Below are positions 34,649-44,252 of a stretch of 60,911 nucleotides of DNA, one piece after another. Every line of letters starts with the position of its first letter. Within the stretch, counting starts at the first letter, position 1. Source of the stretch: Bacteroidaceae bacterium (lineage in GTDB: Bacteria > Bacteroidota > Bacteroidia > Bacteroidales > Bacteroidaceae); assembly GCA_017646665.1 (NCBI GenBank), contig JAGCMB010000052.1, positions 1 through 60,911 of the forward strand, given 5' to 3'. The position numbers and the translations under genes were made by a program. Under the pieces are notes generated by a model. It was not told the origin of the DNA, made no database searches, and saw nothing but the letters and a program-made list of their open reading frames with translations.

Positions 34649-35188
34649 ATGGATAAATCATTGAAAGGAACAAAGACCGAAGCTAATCTTTGGGCTGCTT
34701 TTGCTGGTGAGAGTCAGGCACGTAACAAGTATACATACTATGCAAGCAAGGCTAAGAAAGATGGCTTTGAGCAGATGGCTGCTATTTTCCAGGAAACAGC
34801 CGACCAGGAGAAGGAACACGCAAAGTTGTGGTTCAAGTTGGTACACGGCATTGGCAGCACAGCCGAGAATTTGGTAGATGCTGCTGCCGGCGAGAACTAT
34901 GAGTGGACCGATATGTACCCAACAATGGCAAAGGAAGCTCGCGAAGAGGGCTTCATGGAGATTGCTGCAATGTTCGAGGCTGTAGCAAAGGTTGAGAAGG
35001 TACACGAGGACCGTTACAAGAAGTTGCTCGAGAATGTACAGAACGGTCTTGTATTCAGCCGCGACAAGGATTGCATTTGGCAGTGCCGCAACTGTGGTCA
35101 TTTGCACATTGGCAAGATGGCTCCCGAAATCTGCCCTGTATGTGTACATCCAAAGGCATATTTCCAGATTAAGCCAGAGAACTATTGA
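34649..35188 (+). CDS. Rubrerythrin
   Basis: 179 residues. Cytoplasmic peroxide reductase of anaerobes. The four-helix di-iron domain has [30 protein letters not shown] and [14 protein letters not shown] (ExxH motifs). The C-terminal rubredoxin-like domain has CRNCGH and CPVC. The length matches the minimal rubrerythrin of Bacteroides-type bacteria (about 190). It stands alone with its own terminator. Protects iron-sulfur enzymes such as the neighbouring fumarase. Confidence 0.95.
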   Translation: MDKSLKGTKTEANLWAAFAGESQARNKYTYYASKAKKDGFEQMAAIFQETADQEKEHAKLWFKLVHGIGSTAENLVDAAAGENYEWTDMYPTMAKEAREEGFMEIAAMFEAVAKVEKVHEDRYKKLLENVQNGLVFSRDKDCIWQCRNCGHLHIGKMAPEICPVCVHPKAYFQIKPENY

Positions 35189-35201
35189 TATTCCGGTTCT
35201 C

Positions 35202-35242
35202 AATAACAAAAATTGCTCCTGACAGGAGCAATTTTTGTTATT
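35202..35242. terminator. Bidirectional terminator between rubrerythrin and transglycosylase genes
   Basis: Two perfect 19-base arms (35202-35220 and 35224-35242) with a three-base loop and A/T tails on both sides. The stop codon of the convergent transglycosylase gene (35238-35240) lies inside the right arm. Confidence 0.9.
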
Positions 35243-36215
35243 TTATTATCCAATTGGGATTGTGTGCCTTTGTTTCGGCAGGGTTATAGTGTAGTGCCTT
35301 TTTATCGGGAATCTGCACCTTGTACTTTTTGCCGGACTTGTTGTTCAGTGTTGTTCTTCTTATCCAATGGTTTGCTTCGCGCAACTGCATAAAGGTCAGT
35401 CCGTGTTTCTTTGCAAAATCGGCCCAGTCTATCATTGCGCCCTTTGCAATAACCTCGCGTTCAATGGGGATTATAGGATAAAGGTCGCTATTGCGTAATA
35501 CAAAACCATATTTTGCAGGGTTCTCAAAAACGGTCTTTACGGCCATTAACCGGAATATGTAACGTGATGTTTCATCGGGCAGTACAAGGTTTATTGCTTT
35601 CTCTTCCTTTTGTCTTTCCCTGCGTTTGGTGACGTTCTTGCGGCCGGTGTTGTAGCTTGCAGCAACGGTCAGCCAGTCTCCATAGATTTCGTACGAATCG
35701 GTCAGGTATCTACACGCAGCACGTGTTGCCTTTTCGGTGTGGTAACGCTCGTCAATCTCTTCACTTACCTCGAGCCCATATTCCCGTCCTGTCTTTTCAA
35801 GGAATTGCCATAGACCGCCGGCTTTTGATGGCGAAAGGGCTTCGGGGTCGCCGTTGCTCTCAATAATCATCAGATATTTGAAGTCGTCGGGCACACCGCA
35901 CTCCTTTAGAATTGGCTCAACAATTGGGAAAAGACGGTTTGCGCGTTTTAATATAAGCATTGTGTTTATGTGCGAATATGTGAATGAGAGCATCTCTTTG
36001 TCCATACGTTCGCGTCGGTCCTGCAAGGTCAGGTCTATTGTGTCGCCTGCAAAAACTACACCCGATGGTATTTCGGGTGGGAAAACGCTTGGTATTGAAC
36101 TTCTGTTATGGCAATTGCCCTGCTGCTCTTGTGTCTTGTTGCTCGACAAGAAAATGGCACCACATACCAGAACAGGAAATATGATTAATGATGATATTTT
36201 GACTTTACGTGTCAT
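35238..36215 (-). CDS. MltD-like lytic transglycosylase
   Basis: 325 residues from ATG at 36213-36215 (MTRKVKISSLIIFPVLVCGA), with an N-terminal membrane or signal segment. The longer frame to 36296 is not coding-like. The SLT domain occupies residues ~110-240: the catalytic Glu lies in MIIESNGDPEALSPSKAGG, followed by LWQFLEKTGREYGL and VAASYNTGRKNV. The C-terminus (YKVQIPDKKAL) is a remnant LysM-like strand. Cleaves peptidoglycan glycan strands to 1,6-anhydro products. Stop codon lies in the shared terminator. Confidence 0.85.
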   Translation of the reverse strand: MTRKVKISSLIIFPVLVCGAIFLSSNKTQEQQGNCHNRSSIPSVFPPEIPSGVVFAGDTIDLTLQDRRERMDKEMLSFTYSHINTMLILKRANRLFPIVEPILKECGVPDDFKYLMIIESNGDPEALSPSKAGGLWQFLEKTGREYGLEVSEEIDERYHTEKATRAACRYLTDSYEIYGDWLTVAASYNTGRKNVTKRRERQKEEKAINLVLPDETSRYIFRLMAVKTVFENPAKYGFVLRNSDLYPIIPIEREVIAKGAMIDWADFAKKHGLTFMQLREANHWIRRTTLNNKSGKKYKVQIPDKKALHYNPAETKAHNPNWIIK

Positions 36216-36360
36216 TGTTGGTGAACGGGTTTTAAAACGGGAGCGCAAATGTAACCTAAATAATCGCAAATAACAACCCCTTTTATTGATTTGCATTGCT
36301 TTTTTTTGTTCCTTTGCATAATATTTATAGGGGAGTCCCCAATATTATTTTTTTTACATT

Positions 36361-38052
36361 ATGGGTGAATTTGAAATGATAGCAAAGACCTTCCAGGGTT
36401 TGGAAGAGGTCTTGGCAAAGGAATTGGTTGCTTTGGGTGCAAATAATGTGCAGATTGGCCGTCGTATGGTGTCGTTTACAGGCGATAAGGCAATGATGTA
36501 CAAAGCGAACTTCCACTTGAGGACAGCCGTGCGTATATTGAAACCTTTCCTTCATTTTAAGGCGACTAATGCCGATGAGGTATATGAGGCGGTCAAAGCT
36601 TTTGATTGGGAACAGTATCTTGATACAACATCGACATTCTCGGTTGACGCCGTTGTGTACAGCGAGGTGTTCCGTCATTCCAAATTCGTTGCCTATCGTG
36701 TAAAGGATGCCATCGCCGATTATTTTAACGACAAGTATGGCGAGCGTCCATCGGTGCGTCTTAATAATCCCGACCTTATCTTCCACATACACATCGCTGG
36801 CGAGGATTATACTCTTGCTTTCGATAGTTCGGGCGAGTCATTGCATCGTCGTGGCTATCGCGTTGAAACCGGTCGCGCGCCAATCAACGAGGTCCTTGCT
36901 GCCGGTATGATTATGCTTACAAACTGGCACGGAGAGTGTGATTTCATTGACCCAATGTGTGGCTCGGGAACGTTGCCAATTGAGGCTGCGCTCATAGCAC
37001 GCAATATAGCACCCGGTGTCTTCCGTCAGGGCTATGCTTTTGAGAAATGGAAAGATTATGACAGCGCACTGTTCAAATCAATCTATGAGGATGATTCTGC
37101 AGAGCGTGAGTTCAAACATAAAATATATGGCTACGATGTAGATGGCCGTATGGTGGCTTGTGCCCGCAGGAATGTGAAGTCGGCAATGATGAATGAGTGT
37201 ATTGAGATTGAGTGCCGCGACATTAAGGATTTTGAGGAACATCCCGAACCTGCAATAATGATTGTCAATCCGCCTTATGGCGAGCGTCTTGTTCCCGAGA
37301 AGCTTTTGCAGGTTTACAAAGACCTCGGTGCTCGTTTGAAACACGCGTTCCAAGGCAATGTGGCGTGGGTAATCAGTAACAATTATGACTGTTTCGACCA
37401 GATTGGTCTTAAGGCCTCGGCCCGTATCCCTCTCTACAATGGTGACCTTGATTGCGAGTTCCGCAAATATGAACTTTTCCAGGGTAAGTATAAAGGCTTC
37501 CGTAACGAAGGTAATGAACTGAAGAAGGATTTTTCTCCTTTGAAACGTAAGTCACGCCTTACAGGCCTTGACGGCGAGCTACGTCCCGAGCGCAAAGCAA
37601 AGAGCGTGAACAACGATGCCAACTATTCAAGCGAGATTGATGATGAGTCAATGCGTCGTCGTCGCGAACTTGAGGCATACTTCAATAAAGCCCGTAGAAA
37701 ACCTGCAAGAAGAGAACGTGGCGAGGGTGATGGCGAAAGAACAGAACGTCGTGAAGGCTTTGCACTACGCGACGAGCGTCGTGCTCCACGTGAGAACCGC
37801 CGTGACGACCGCTTTGCATCGCGAGAGGCTCGTGGTGAGCGTCGTGTTCCACGCGAAAACCGTCGTGATGACCGCTTTGCTCCGCGTGATAACCGTGACG
37901 AGCGTCGTGCTCCACGCGAAGGTGGCAAATATGCCGGCAAGGGTGGCTTTGAAGGCCGCAAGCCGTTTGACCGCAAAGGTGACGGCAAGCGTCAGTCGCC
38001 TTACAAGAATGACTTCAAGCCATTGCGTGGTGGAAAAAGAGATAAGAAATAA
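36361..38052 (+). CDS. RlmL-type rRNA methyltransferase with Arg-rich tail
   Basis: 563 residues. Residues ~1-165 contain a THUMP-type RNA-binding region. Residues ~165-385 are the methyltransferase with DPMCGSGTLPIEAAL and the catalytic VNPPYGER. Homologues methylate N2 of a guanosine of 23S rRNA (position 2445 in E. coli). The last ~180 residues are a low-complexity tail with imperfect repeats of the type RRAPRENRRDDRFA, rich in Arg, Glu and Gly, likely disordered and RNA-binding. The tail is longer than in most homologues I know. purD follows 18 bases later. Confidence 0.88.
   Translation: MGEFEMIAKTFQGLEEVLAKELVALGANNVQIGRRMVSFTGDKAMMYKANFHLRTAVRILKPFLHFKATNADEVYEAVKAFDWEQYLDTTSTFSVDAVVYSEVFRHSKFVAYRVKDAIADYFNDKYGERPSVRLNNPDLIFHIHIAGEDYTLAFDSSGESLHRRGYRVETGRAPINEVLAAGMIMLTNWHGECDFIDPMCGSGTLPIEAALIARNIAPGVFRQGYAFEKWKDYDSALFKSIYEDDSAEREFKHKIYGYDVDGRMVACARRNVKSAMMNECIEIECRDIKDFEEHPEPAIMIVNPPYGERLVPEKLLQVYKDLGARLKHAFQGNVAWVISNNYDCFDQIGLKASARIPLYNGDLDCEFRKYELFQGKYKGFRNEGNELKKDFSPLKRKSRLTGLDGELRPERKAKSVNNDANYSSEIDDESMRRRRELEAYFNKARRKPARRERGEGDGERTERREGFALRDERRAPRENRRDDRFASREARGERRVPRENRRDDRFAPRDNRDERRAPREGGKYAGKGGFEGRKPFDRKGDGKRQSPYKNDFKPLRGGKRDKK
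37770..37925 (+). repeat. Tandem repeat encoding the Arg-rich tail
   Basis: About three imperfect units of roughly 50-55 bases built on CGTCGTGCTCCACG and CGTGATGACCGCTTTGC. They encode RRAPRENRRDDRFA-type peptides. Such repeats change copy number easily. Confidence 0.75.
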
Positions 38053-38070
38053 TTTAAAAGCATATATACT

Positions 38071-39339
38071 ATGAATATATTACTTTTGGGTAGCGGTGGC
38101 CGTGAGCACGCTCTCGCTTGGAAAATAGCTCAAAGTCCTAAGGTTGACAAGTTGTATATCGCTCCGGGAAATGCCGGTACAAAAGAGGTGGGTGAGAATG
38201 TAAACATTGCAGTGTGCGATTTTGATGCCATTGCAGAATTTGTTCTTGCCAACAATGTTACAATGGTAGTTGTCGGTCCCGAGGATCCATTGGTGAAGGG
38301 TGTGTATGACTATTTCGCTGCCGACGAGAGATTGAAAGGCATTGCTGTCATTGGCCCGACAAAAGCTGCAGCTGAACTTGAGGGCAGCAAGAGCTTTGCA
38401 AAGGATTTTATGGAGCGTCACAATATCCCAACTGCTGCTTACAAGGCTTTCACTGCTGCGCAGAAAGAAGAGGCTTATCGTTTCCTTGAAGGTTTGAAGG
38501 CTCCTTACGTTCTCAAGGCCGATGGCTTGTGTGCAGGTAAGGGTGTGCTTATTGTTCCAACATTGGAAGAGGCCAAGAGTAGTCTTGACGAGATGCTCGA
38601 TGGTATGTTTGGTGACTCTTCGGCTACAGTGGTAATAGAGGAGTTTCTTGATGGTATAGAGTGCTCTGTATTTGTGCTTACAGACGGTAAGGATTATGTA
38701 ATACTGCCTGAGGCAAAGGATTATAAGCGCATCGGCGAGGGCAACACCGGTCTGAATACAGGTGGCATGGGTTCTATCTCTCCTGTTCCTTTTGCTACAA
38801 AGGAGTGGATGAAAAAGGTTGAGGATAGAATTATCAAACCGACAGTTGATGGTCTTGTAAAGGATAATCTGCTCTATAAAGGCTTTATCTTCTTCGGTCT
38901 TATAAACGTTGAGGGTGAGCCGATGGTCATTGAATACAATGTGCGTATGGGTGACCCTGAAACAGAATCGGTAATGCTACGTTTGAAGAGCGATATTGTA
39001 GAACTCTTTGAGAAGGTTGCTGCGGGTAAACTGGCTGGCGCAACCGTTGAATTTGACGAGCGCAGTGCTGTGTGCGTAATGCTTGTTTCGGGCGGTTATC
39101 CCGAACAGTACGAAAAGGGCTTTGAAATGACAGGCTTTGAGGATGTCAAGGAGAGTATTCTTTTCCACGCCGGTACAACAGAGAAGGATGGCAAGGTTGT
39201 TACTGCCGGAGGTCGTGTAATTGCTGCTGTTTCATACGGTGCAACACGTGCCGAGGCACTTGAGCGCTCTTTCCGCTCTGCCAATGCCATTAAGTTCGAG
39301 AAGAAATATTTTAGAGGCGATATAGGTTTTGATTTGTAA
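38071..39339 (+). CDS. purD: Phosphoribosylamine-glycine ligase
   Basis: 422 residues. Second step of purine synthesis, ATP-grasp enzyme. Motifs: N-terminal [39 protein letters not shown] site [14 protein letters not shown], and [10 protein letters not shown] near residue 290. Full length. The start of the next membrane protein lies five bases beyond the stop. Confidence 0.96.
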   Translation: MNILLLGSGGREHALAWKIAQSPKVDKLYIAPGNAGTKEVGENVNIAVCDFDAIAEFVLANNVTMVVVGPEDPLVKGVYDYFAADERLKGIAVIGPTKAAAELEGSKSFAKDFMERHNIPTAAYKAFTAAQKEEAYRFLEGLKAPYVLKADGLCAGKGVLIVPTLEEAKSSLDEMLDGMFGDSSATVVIEEFLDGIECSVFVLTDGKDYVILPEAKDYKRIGEGNTGLNTGGMGSISPVPFATKEWMKKVEDRIIKPTVDGLVKDNLLYKGFIFFGLINVEGEPMVIEYNVRMGDPETESVMLRLKSDIVELFEKVAAGKLAGATVEFDERSAVCVMLVSGGYPEQYEKGFEMTGFEDVKESILFHAGTTEKDGKVVTAGGRVIAAVSYGATRAEALERSFRSANAIKFEKKYFRGDIGFDL

Positions 39340-39343
39340 GAAA

Positions 39344-40303
39344 ATGCTGCAAGGCAGTTTTGCTACGGGCAGATATACATCGACGGTACTTTTTGTACTG
39401 TCGATGTTGGTTATGTTGGCGGCTTGTTGGTTGCCAACGTCTTCGGCCGGTATTGCACAGCCGGGTATTCCTGTCCTCCTATGCGGTTTTGTACCCCGTA
39501 TAGTATCCCTTGTCATATATGTCTTTGCTGCGGTGTTGTTGTCAAGGCAGACATTCTTCGACAGGCGTATGAAGTGGATGGGGGCGCTTTATCTGTGGCT
39601 TGTCGCTGTTTCCACATTTGTCAATGGAAATCCAATAATAGCGTTTTCATCGCTGCTTTTCTTGGCTTCCATAATTTTGTTGTTGCTCTGTCAGTACAGT
39701 GCCAATCCGGTGGGAATTCTTTTTACATCTTTTATGTTGTTGGGAATTCTAATCCTTGTCACTCCATTTTCGCTCTATTTGATTCCGTTGTATCTGGCCT
39801 TTGGCTTTTTTGCCAATGTGTTTTCTGCAAGGGGCATTTCCGCTTCGCTTTTAGGGCTTGTTACTCCATTCTGGCTTGTTGTGGGAACGGCCTATGTCTT
39901 TTCTTGTACAGAAACCTTTATAGAGCCCCTATGGGAGGAATTGACCGATGTCTGCAATGTTGAATTCCCCGGTTTTTCGATATTGCTGCTTTTATTGCTT
40001 GCGCTTATTCTTGTGGTCTTGTTGCCGGCTTCCATTACATTCTTTGGTGGTACATCGCCTTCCAAGCCACTTTTGCGACGCCGATTTTCATATATTATAG
40101 TCGTAAATATCTATCTGCTGCTGCTTTTCTGTACCGTGAGCAGTGGGGCAGGGTTTTTCTATATGTGCCAATTACCGTGTACGGCAATATTGACTTCATA
40201 TCTTTTTGCAAAAAAAGAGAGTAAACTGTCGAATGTATATTTTGTTATTGTTAATGCTATTATCGTTGCGATAGCAACACAGTCGTTATGTTTGATGCTT
40301 TGA
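39344..40303 (+). CDS. Polytopic membrane protein, family not recognised
   Basis: 319 residues from ATG at 39344 (MLQGSFATGRYTSTVLFVLS). The longer frame begins with TTG inside purD. About nine hydrophobic segments spread over the length (e.g. FSSLLFLASIILLLLCQ, LYLIPLYLAFGFFANVF, ILLLLLLALILVVLLPASI). No charged catalytic motif is obvious. The position right behind purD, with overlap into the DedA-like gene (16 bases), suggests an operon. Could be a transporter or an envelope factor. Not identified. Confidence 0.7.
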   Translation: MLQGSFATGRYTSTVLFVLSMLVMLAACWLPTSSAGIAQPGIPVLLCGFVPRIVSLVIYVFAAVLLSRQTFFDRRMKWMGALYLWLVAVSTFVNGNPIIAFSSLLFLASIILLLLCQYSANPVGILFTSFMLLGILILVTPFSLYLIPLYLAFGFFANVFSARGISASLLGLVTPFWLVVGTAYVFSCTETFIEPLWEELTDVCNVEFPGFSILLLLLLALILVVLLPASITFFGGTSPSKPLLRRRFSYIIVVNIYLLLLFCTVSSGAGFFYMCQLPCTAILTSYLFAKKESKLSNVYFVIVNAIIVAIATQSLCLML

Positions 40304-40752
40304 TTGATTTTTTGAAGGATTATGGCTATTGGGGAATGGGTCTGCTCTCATTCCTTTCGGGTTCTGTCCTTCCAATTTCAAGTGAGATTCTGTTGGTGTT
40401 CTTCCTTAACCTGGGATTGAGTGCTGTGTGGCTTACTGTTGTAGCTACAGTGGGTAATACTTTTGGTGGTATATCCTGCTTTTTGCTTGGCTATCTGACA
40501 AACAAGAAAACTGTCCAGAAGGTGTTTAGAATTTCTGACAGGAGAATGAAACGAGCCGACATAATGATTCAGAAGTATGGCTATTGGACTGCGGCTCTTT
40601 CGTTTGTGCCTGCAATCGGTGAGGTGTTGCTTGTGGTACTTGGCATTATGCGTGTGGACAAATACAAAGTAATTTTGGTGATGGCCTTGGGTAAACTTGT
40701 AAGATATGCCTTTATCGCGGCGTCGTATTATGGCCTTTCAACCCTGTTCTAG
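40288..40752 (+). CDS. DedA/VTT-family small membrane protein (YqaA-like)
   Basis: 154 residues with about four membrane segments. The YGYWGMGLLSFLSGSVLPISSEILLVFFL start and the FVPAIGEVLLVVLGIMRV motif in the second half are typical of the short VTT (DedA-like) family, linked to lipid scrambling or flipping of undecaprenyl-phosphate. Overlaps the previous gene by 16 bases and the convergent radical SAM gene by four. Confidence 0.82.
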   Translation: MFDALIDFLKDYGYWGMGLLSFLSGSVLPISSEILLVFFLNLGLSAVWLTVVATVGNTFGGISCFLLGYLTNKKTVQKVFRISDRRMKRADIMIQKYGYWTAALSFVPAIGEVLLVVLGIMRVDKYKVILVMALGKLVRYAFIAASYYGLSTLF

Positions 40753-41525
40753 TACGATGCAGAGGCTTTGATACCCTCCTTGCCCAATAGGCTTACTATG
40801 CGGTCAAGCTCCTCGCGGCTGGCCTTCTGCAACCCTTTTACGGGTGTTTCACGGTCAATGGTGTATATCATGACTTCGCGTGGAGCAATATCCTTGATGG
40901 CATTTATCCACGGAGCCACAAAACTGTCGCCTGTGTTGTCAATGTTTCTTCCGTCAAGCTCTCCCTTCAGGAACATTGTCTGTATTACAGCCCTTCCCTC
41001 AAAAGCTTTCATTCGCTCAATAATGGCGTCTAAATCGTATTTTCCAGTTGGGCGGTCTATTATGGATATGTAGCCGGTGTTGATGGTGTCGAGTTTGAGG
41101 ATATTGTTGTCAACCTTCTTCAGTGCCTCGAAAACCTTGTCACGGGTTATGAGTGTAGCATTTGTGAGCACGCTGACTTTTGCTGATGGACACAGCCTGT
41201 CGCGCAGGTCTATGGTGTCGTCTATTATCTCTCCAAAATGGGGGTGTATCGTGGGTTCTCCATTGCCGGCGAACGTAAGGACATCGGGTTGCTCGCCACA
41301 GCTTCTCATCTCCTCCAGTTTCTTCTCGAGAGCTCTTGCAACCTCCTCGCGTGTCGGCATTGCACTCTTTGCCTTTCTTGTAGCGTTAAGGCCACATTCG
41401 CAATATATGCAGTCGAATGTACATACCTTGCCGTCGGCAGGCAATAGGTTTATACCTAAGGAGATACCAAGTCGTCGGCTTTTTACCGGACCGAATATGG
41501 GTGAAGGGTATATGATGGTTGACAT
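40749..41525 (-). CDS. Radical SAM protein
   Basis: 258 residues. The cluster motif CTFDCIYCEC (C-x3-C-x2-C) near residue 35, the SAM site GNGEPTIHPHF and the partial barrel place it with the small radical SAM proteins (COG0731-like family). It has the conserved start PSPIFGPVKSRRLGISLGIN. No SPASM-type C-terminal cluster is present. Substrate unknown. It could act in tRNA or cofactor modification. It overlaps the DedA-like gene by four bases at the 3' ends. Confidence 0.85.
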   Translation of the reverse strand: MSTIIYPSPIFGPVKSRRLGISLGINLLPADGKVCTFDCIYCECGLNATRKAKSAMPTREEVARALEKKLEEMRSCGEQPDVLTFAGNGEPTIHPHFGEIIDDTIDLRDRLCPSAKVSVLTNATLITRDKVFEALKKVDNNILKLDTINTGYISIIDRPTGKYDLDAIIERMKAFEGRAVIQTMFLKGELDGRNIDNTGDSFVAPWINAIKDIAPREVMIYTIDRETPVKGLQKASREELDRIVSLLGKEGIKASASY

Positions 41526-41572
41526 TGTTTCTTGAATTTGATTTTCAATGATACTTTCTTGTTACTGGCCTG

Positions 41573-42193
41573 TTATTTTCTTCCAAAATCGGCCGGTATT
41601 TCTCCCCATTTATCGGTTTCCCATTTTATGAGTGTTGTCGTGTAGCTGTTTTCTTTCAGCCATTTTTCGGCGCGCTCAATATACCCGTATAGCTCTTCGC
41701 TCTTGTGGTCACGGGGCAACTTTGTCTTGCATTTTTTGCCTTTTACCCACAAAAGAGCATTGTAGCTGTCTGAATATATCGGCAGGTCAATGTCCTTCTG
41801 CTTGAGCAACGCAAGGCCGTGTACAATGGCAAGGAACTCGCCAATATTGTTTGTGCCGAATATGGGACCGAAATGGAATATCTCTTCGCCTGTGGCTATG
41901 TAGACTCCTCTATATTCCATCATCCCAGGGTTGCCGCTGCAAGCTGCATCAACGGCCATTGCGTTCTTTATTATGCAGTCCGGCAACTCACTGTTTGGCT
42001 TTTGTGGTGCGCTCTTTGCTCCAATGTATTCTCCCGGCGTCGAGGAGTAGGCCCTTTCGGCCTCCTCGAGTGTGTCAAAGGCTTTGTAGAGGGCTTGCTT
42101 GACACCGGTTATCTGTGCCTTGCACTCCTCCCACGAGGTGTATATACCCGGTGCCTGTCCGTTCCAAACTACATAAAAGCGCCTCTTTTTCAT
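41573..42193 (-). CDS. Ribonuclease H with viroplasmin-like N-terminus
   Basis: 206 residues. The N-terminal ~45 residues (RFYVVWNGQAPGIYTSWEECKAQ) form a caulimovirus-viroplasmin domain that binds RNA/DNA hybrids. The RNase H domain starts near residue 78 (AVDAACSGNPG), with the catalytic series D (AVDAAC), E (NNIGEFLAI), D (IYSDSYNAL) and final D (IPADFGRK). It degrades RNA in RNA/DNA hybrids. argS lies 27 bases upstream on the same strand. Confidence 0.92.
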   Translation of the reverse strand: MKKRRFYVVWNGQAPGIYTSWEECKAQITGVKQALYKAFDTLEEAERAYSSTPGEYIGAKSAPQKPNSELPDCIIKNAMAVDAACSGNPGMMEYRGVYIATGEEIFHFGPIFGTNNIGEFLAIVHGLALLKQKDIDLPIYSDSYNALLWVKGKKCKTKLPRDHKSEELYGYIERAEKWLKENSYTTTLIKWETDKWGEIPADFGRK

Positions 42194-42220
42194 AGCCTTG
42201 CAGTGTTGCTTTGCCTTTTG

Positions 42221-44011
42221 TTACATTCTTTCTGGAACCTCAATGCCAAGCAGGTTCATCGCAGTCTTGATAACCTTGCCTACATTGTCGGTGAGCAGCA
42301 GACGGAATGCTTTTGTCTCCTCATTCTCCTCGCGTAGAATACTGTAGTCGTGATAGAACTGGTTGTACTCTCTCGCAAGTTCGTATGCATAGTTGGCAAT
42401 ACCCGATGGAGAGTAATCTGTGCCGGCCTGACGTACTACCGCAGGGAATTCATTCAACATTCTGATAATGTTGCACTCCTTCTCGCTGATGCTCTCGGGT
42501 GCAGTGAATGTTGTCTTTGCGCCGGCCTCGGCAGCCTTGCGGCCGATTGAACGTGTACGTGCGTATGTGTACTGGATGAATGGGCCTGTGTTACCGTTGA
42601 AGTCGATAGACTCCTTGGGGTTGAAGAGCATATTGCGGCGTGCGTCAACCTTGAGCATGAAATATTTCAATGCGCCCAAGCCGATGATGCGGTTGATTTC
42701 GGCCTTCTCCTCTGCTGTCAGGTCGTTGAGCTTGCCACCAAGTTCTTCCGATGTTTCGCGTGCTGTATTTATCATCTCGTCCATCAGGTCGTCGGCGTCA
42801 ACGACTGTACCTTCTCGGCTCTTCATCTTGCCCTCGGGGAGCTCAACCATACCGTATGAGAAGTGTACAAGGCCTTTGCCCCAAGAGAAACCGAGTTTGT
42901 CGAGTAGCAGTGACAGTACCTGGAAGTGATAGTTCTGTTCGTTACCCACAACATACACCATTTTGTCAATGGGGTAGTCGCGGAAACGCAACTGTGCAGT
43001 ACCAATGTCCTGAGTCATATATACCGATGTGCCGTCGCTGCGCAACAGGAGCTTTTCGTCAAGGCCGTCGCCTGTAAGGTCTGCCCAAACAGATTCATCC
43101 TCACGACGGTAGAAAATGCCTTTCTCGAGGCCTTCAAGGACGGTTTCCTTGCCCACGAGATATGTGTCGCTCTCGTAGTATATTTTATCAAAATCAACGC
43201 CCAGACGCTTGTATGTCTCGTCAAATCCTTCGTATACCCAGCCGTTCATCTGCTCCCAGAGTGCGCGTACTTCTTTGTCACCGGCTTCCCATTTTACGAG
43301 CATCTCGCGTGCTTCGGCCATCAATGGCGATGCAGCTTCGGCCTCCTCCTTGCTCATGCCTTTCTCCATAAGCTCAGAGAGCTCGGCCTTGTAGTGCTTG
43401 TCGAAAGCGACATAATAATCACCGATAAGGTGGTCGCCTTTCTTTCCACTGCTAGCAGGTGTTTCGCCGTTGCCCCACTTTTGCCAAGCGAGCATTGATT
43501 TACAGATGTGTATGCCACGGTCGTTGACAATATTGGTCTTTACAACCTTGTTGCCGTTGGCTGCGATGATGTTTGACAACGCATATCCTAACAGGTTGTT
43601 GCGGATGTGGCCAAGGTGCAGTGGCTTGTTGGTGTTGGGCGAAGAATACTCGACCATTACCAATGGTGACTCTTCTGTTGCAGGTGTTGTGCCCCACTTG
43701 TCGGTAGCATCTATGTGTTTCAAAAGCTCAACCCAATAGCTTGGTGATATGGCAAGGTTAAGAAAGCCTTTTACAACATTGAAAGAGTTTATGATGGGGA
43801 GGTTTGCCTTGAGATATTCGCCAATCTCCTGTGCTGTTTCTTCGGGACGCTTCTTTGAAAGTGCCAGGAAAGGGAAGACGACAAGAGTGAAATCTCCTTC
43901 AAATTCTTTTCGTGTCTTTTGCAACTGTATTTTCTCGGTGCCGAATTCTGCTCCGTACAGTTTCTTGATTGCTTCGGCAACACTTTGTGCCAATGTAATT
44001 TCGAGATTCAT
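42221..44011 (-). CDS. argS: Arginyl-tRNA synthetase
   Basis: 596 residues, class I synthetase of the usual length. The HIGH motif is HLGH in SSPNTNKPLHLGHIRNN, the N-terminal Add-1 domain covers ~1-110, and the C-terminal anticodon-binding domain contains PSGIANYAYELAREYNQFYHD. The KMSK motif is replaced by EGKMKSREG, as usual in bacterial ArgRS. RNase H follows in the same direction. Confidence 0.96.
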   Translation of the reverse strand: MNLEITLAQSVAEAIKKLYGAEFGTEKIQLQKTRKEFEGDFTLVVFPFLALSKKRPEETAQEIGEYLKANLPIINSFNVVKGFLNLAISPSYWVELLKHIDATDKWGTTPATEESPLVMVEYSSPNTNKPLHLGHIRNNLLGYALSNIIAANGNKVVKTNIVNDRGIHICKSMLAWQKWGNGETPASSGKKGDHLIGDYYVAFDKHYKAELSELMEKGMSKEEAEAASPLMAEAREMLVKWEAGDKEVRALWEQMNGWVYEGFDETYKRLGVDFDKIYYESDTYLVGKETVLEGLEKGIFYRREDESVWADLTGDGLDEKLLLRSDGTSVYMTQDIGTAQLRFRDYPIDKMVYVVGNEQNYHFQVLSLLLDKLGFSWGKGLVHFSYGMVELPEGKMKSREGTVVDADDLMDEMINTARETSEELGGKLNDLTAEEKAEINRIIGLGALKYFMLKVDARRNMLFNPKESIDFNGNTGPFIQYTYARTRSIGRKAAEAGAKTTFTAPESISEKECNIIRMLNEFPAVVRQAGTDYSPSGIANYAYELAREYNQFYHDYSILREENEETKAFRLLLTDNVGKVIKTAMNLLGIEVPERM

Positions 44012-44186
44012 TTTCTATATGTTTTTTTGTTCAAATTCGCGTTTTTATGTTTTGTTAAGTAACAACAATTTGCAAATATAATAAATACCTGTAATTTTGC
44101 GGCGAAAATCGTCCGAAAATACGTTTACAACAACAAATAACAAATTAATAGTGGCAATCTCCCAATGTTCCGGGGAGTTTTTGTAC

Positions 44187-44194
44187 TACATTTG
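44187..44194 (+). promoter_or_regulatory. Candidate -7 box of the rhomboid pair
   Basis: TACATTTG about 60 bases before the first rhomboid ATG. It follows a small CTCCC/GGGGAG hairpin with a T run (44159-44183). No convincing -33 element. Confidence 0.4.
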
Positions 44195-44252
44195 CAGATG
44201 AAAACCCGGCGCCGTTGAAAATCTCTTTTACGGCACTGAAATTTGGAGTTAT

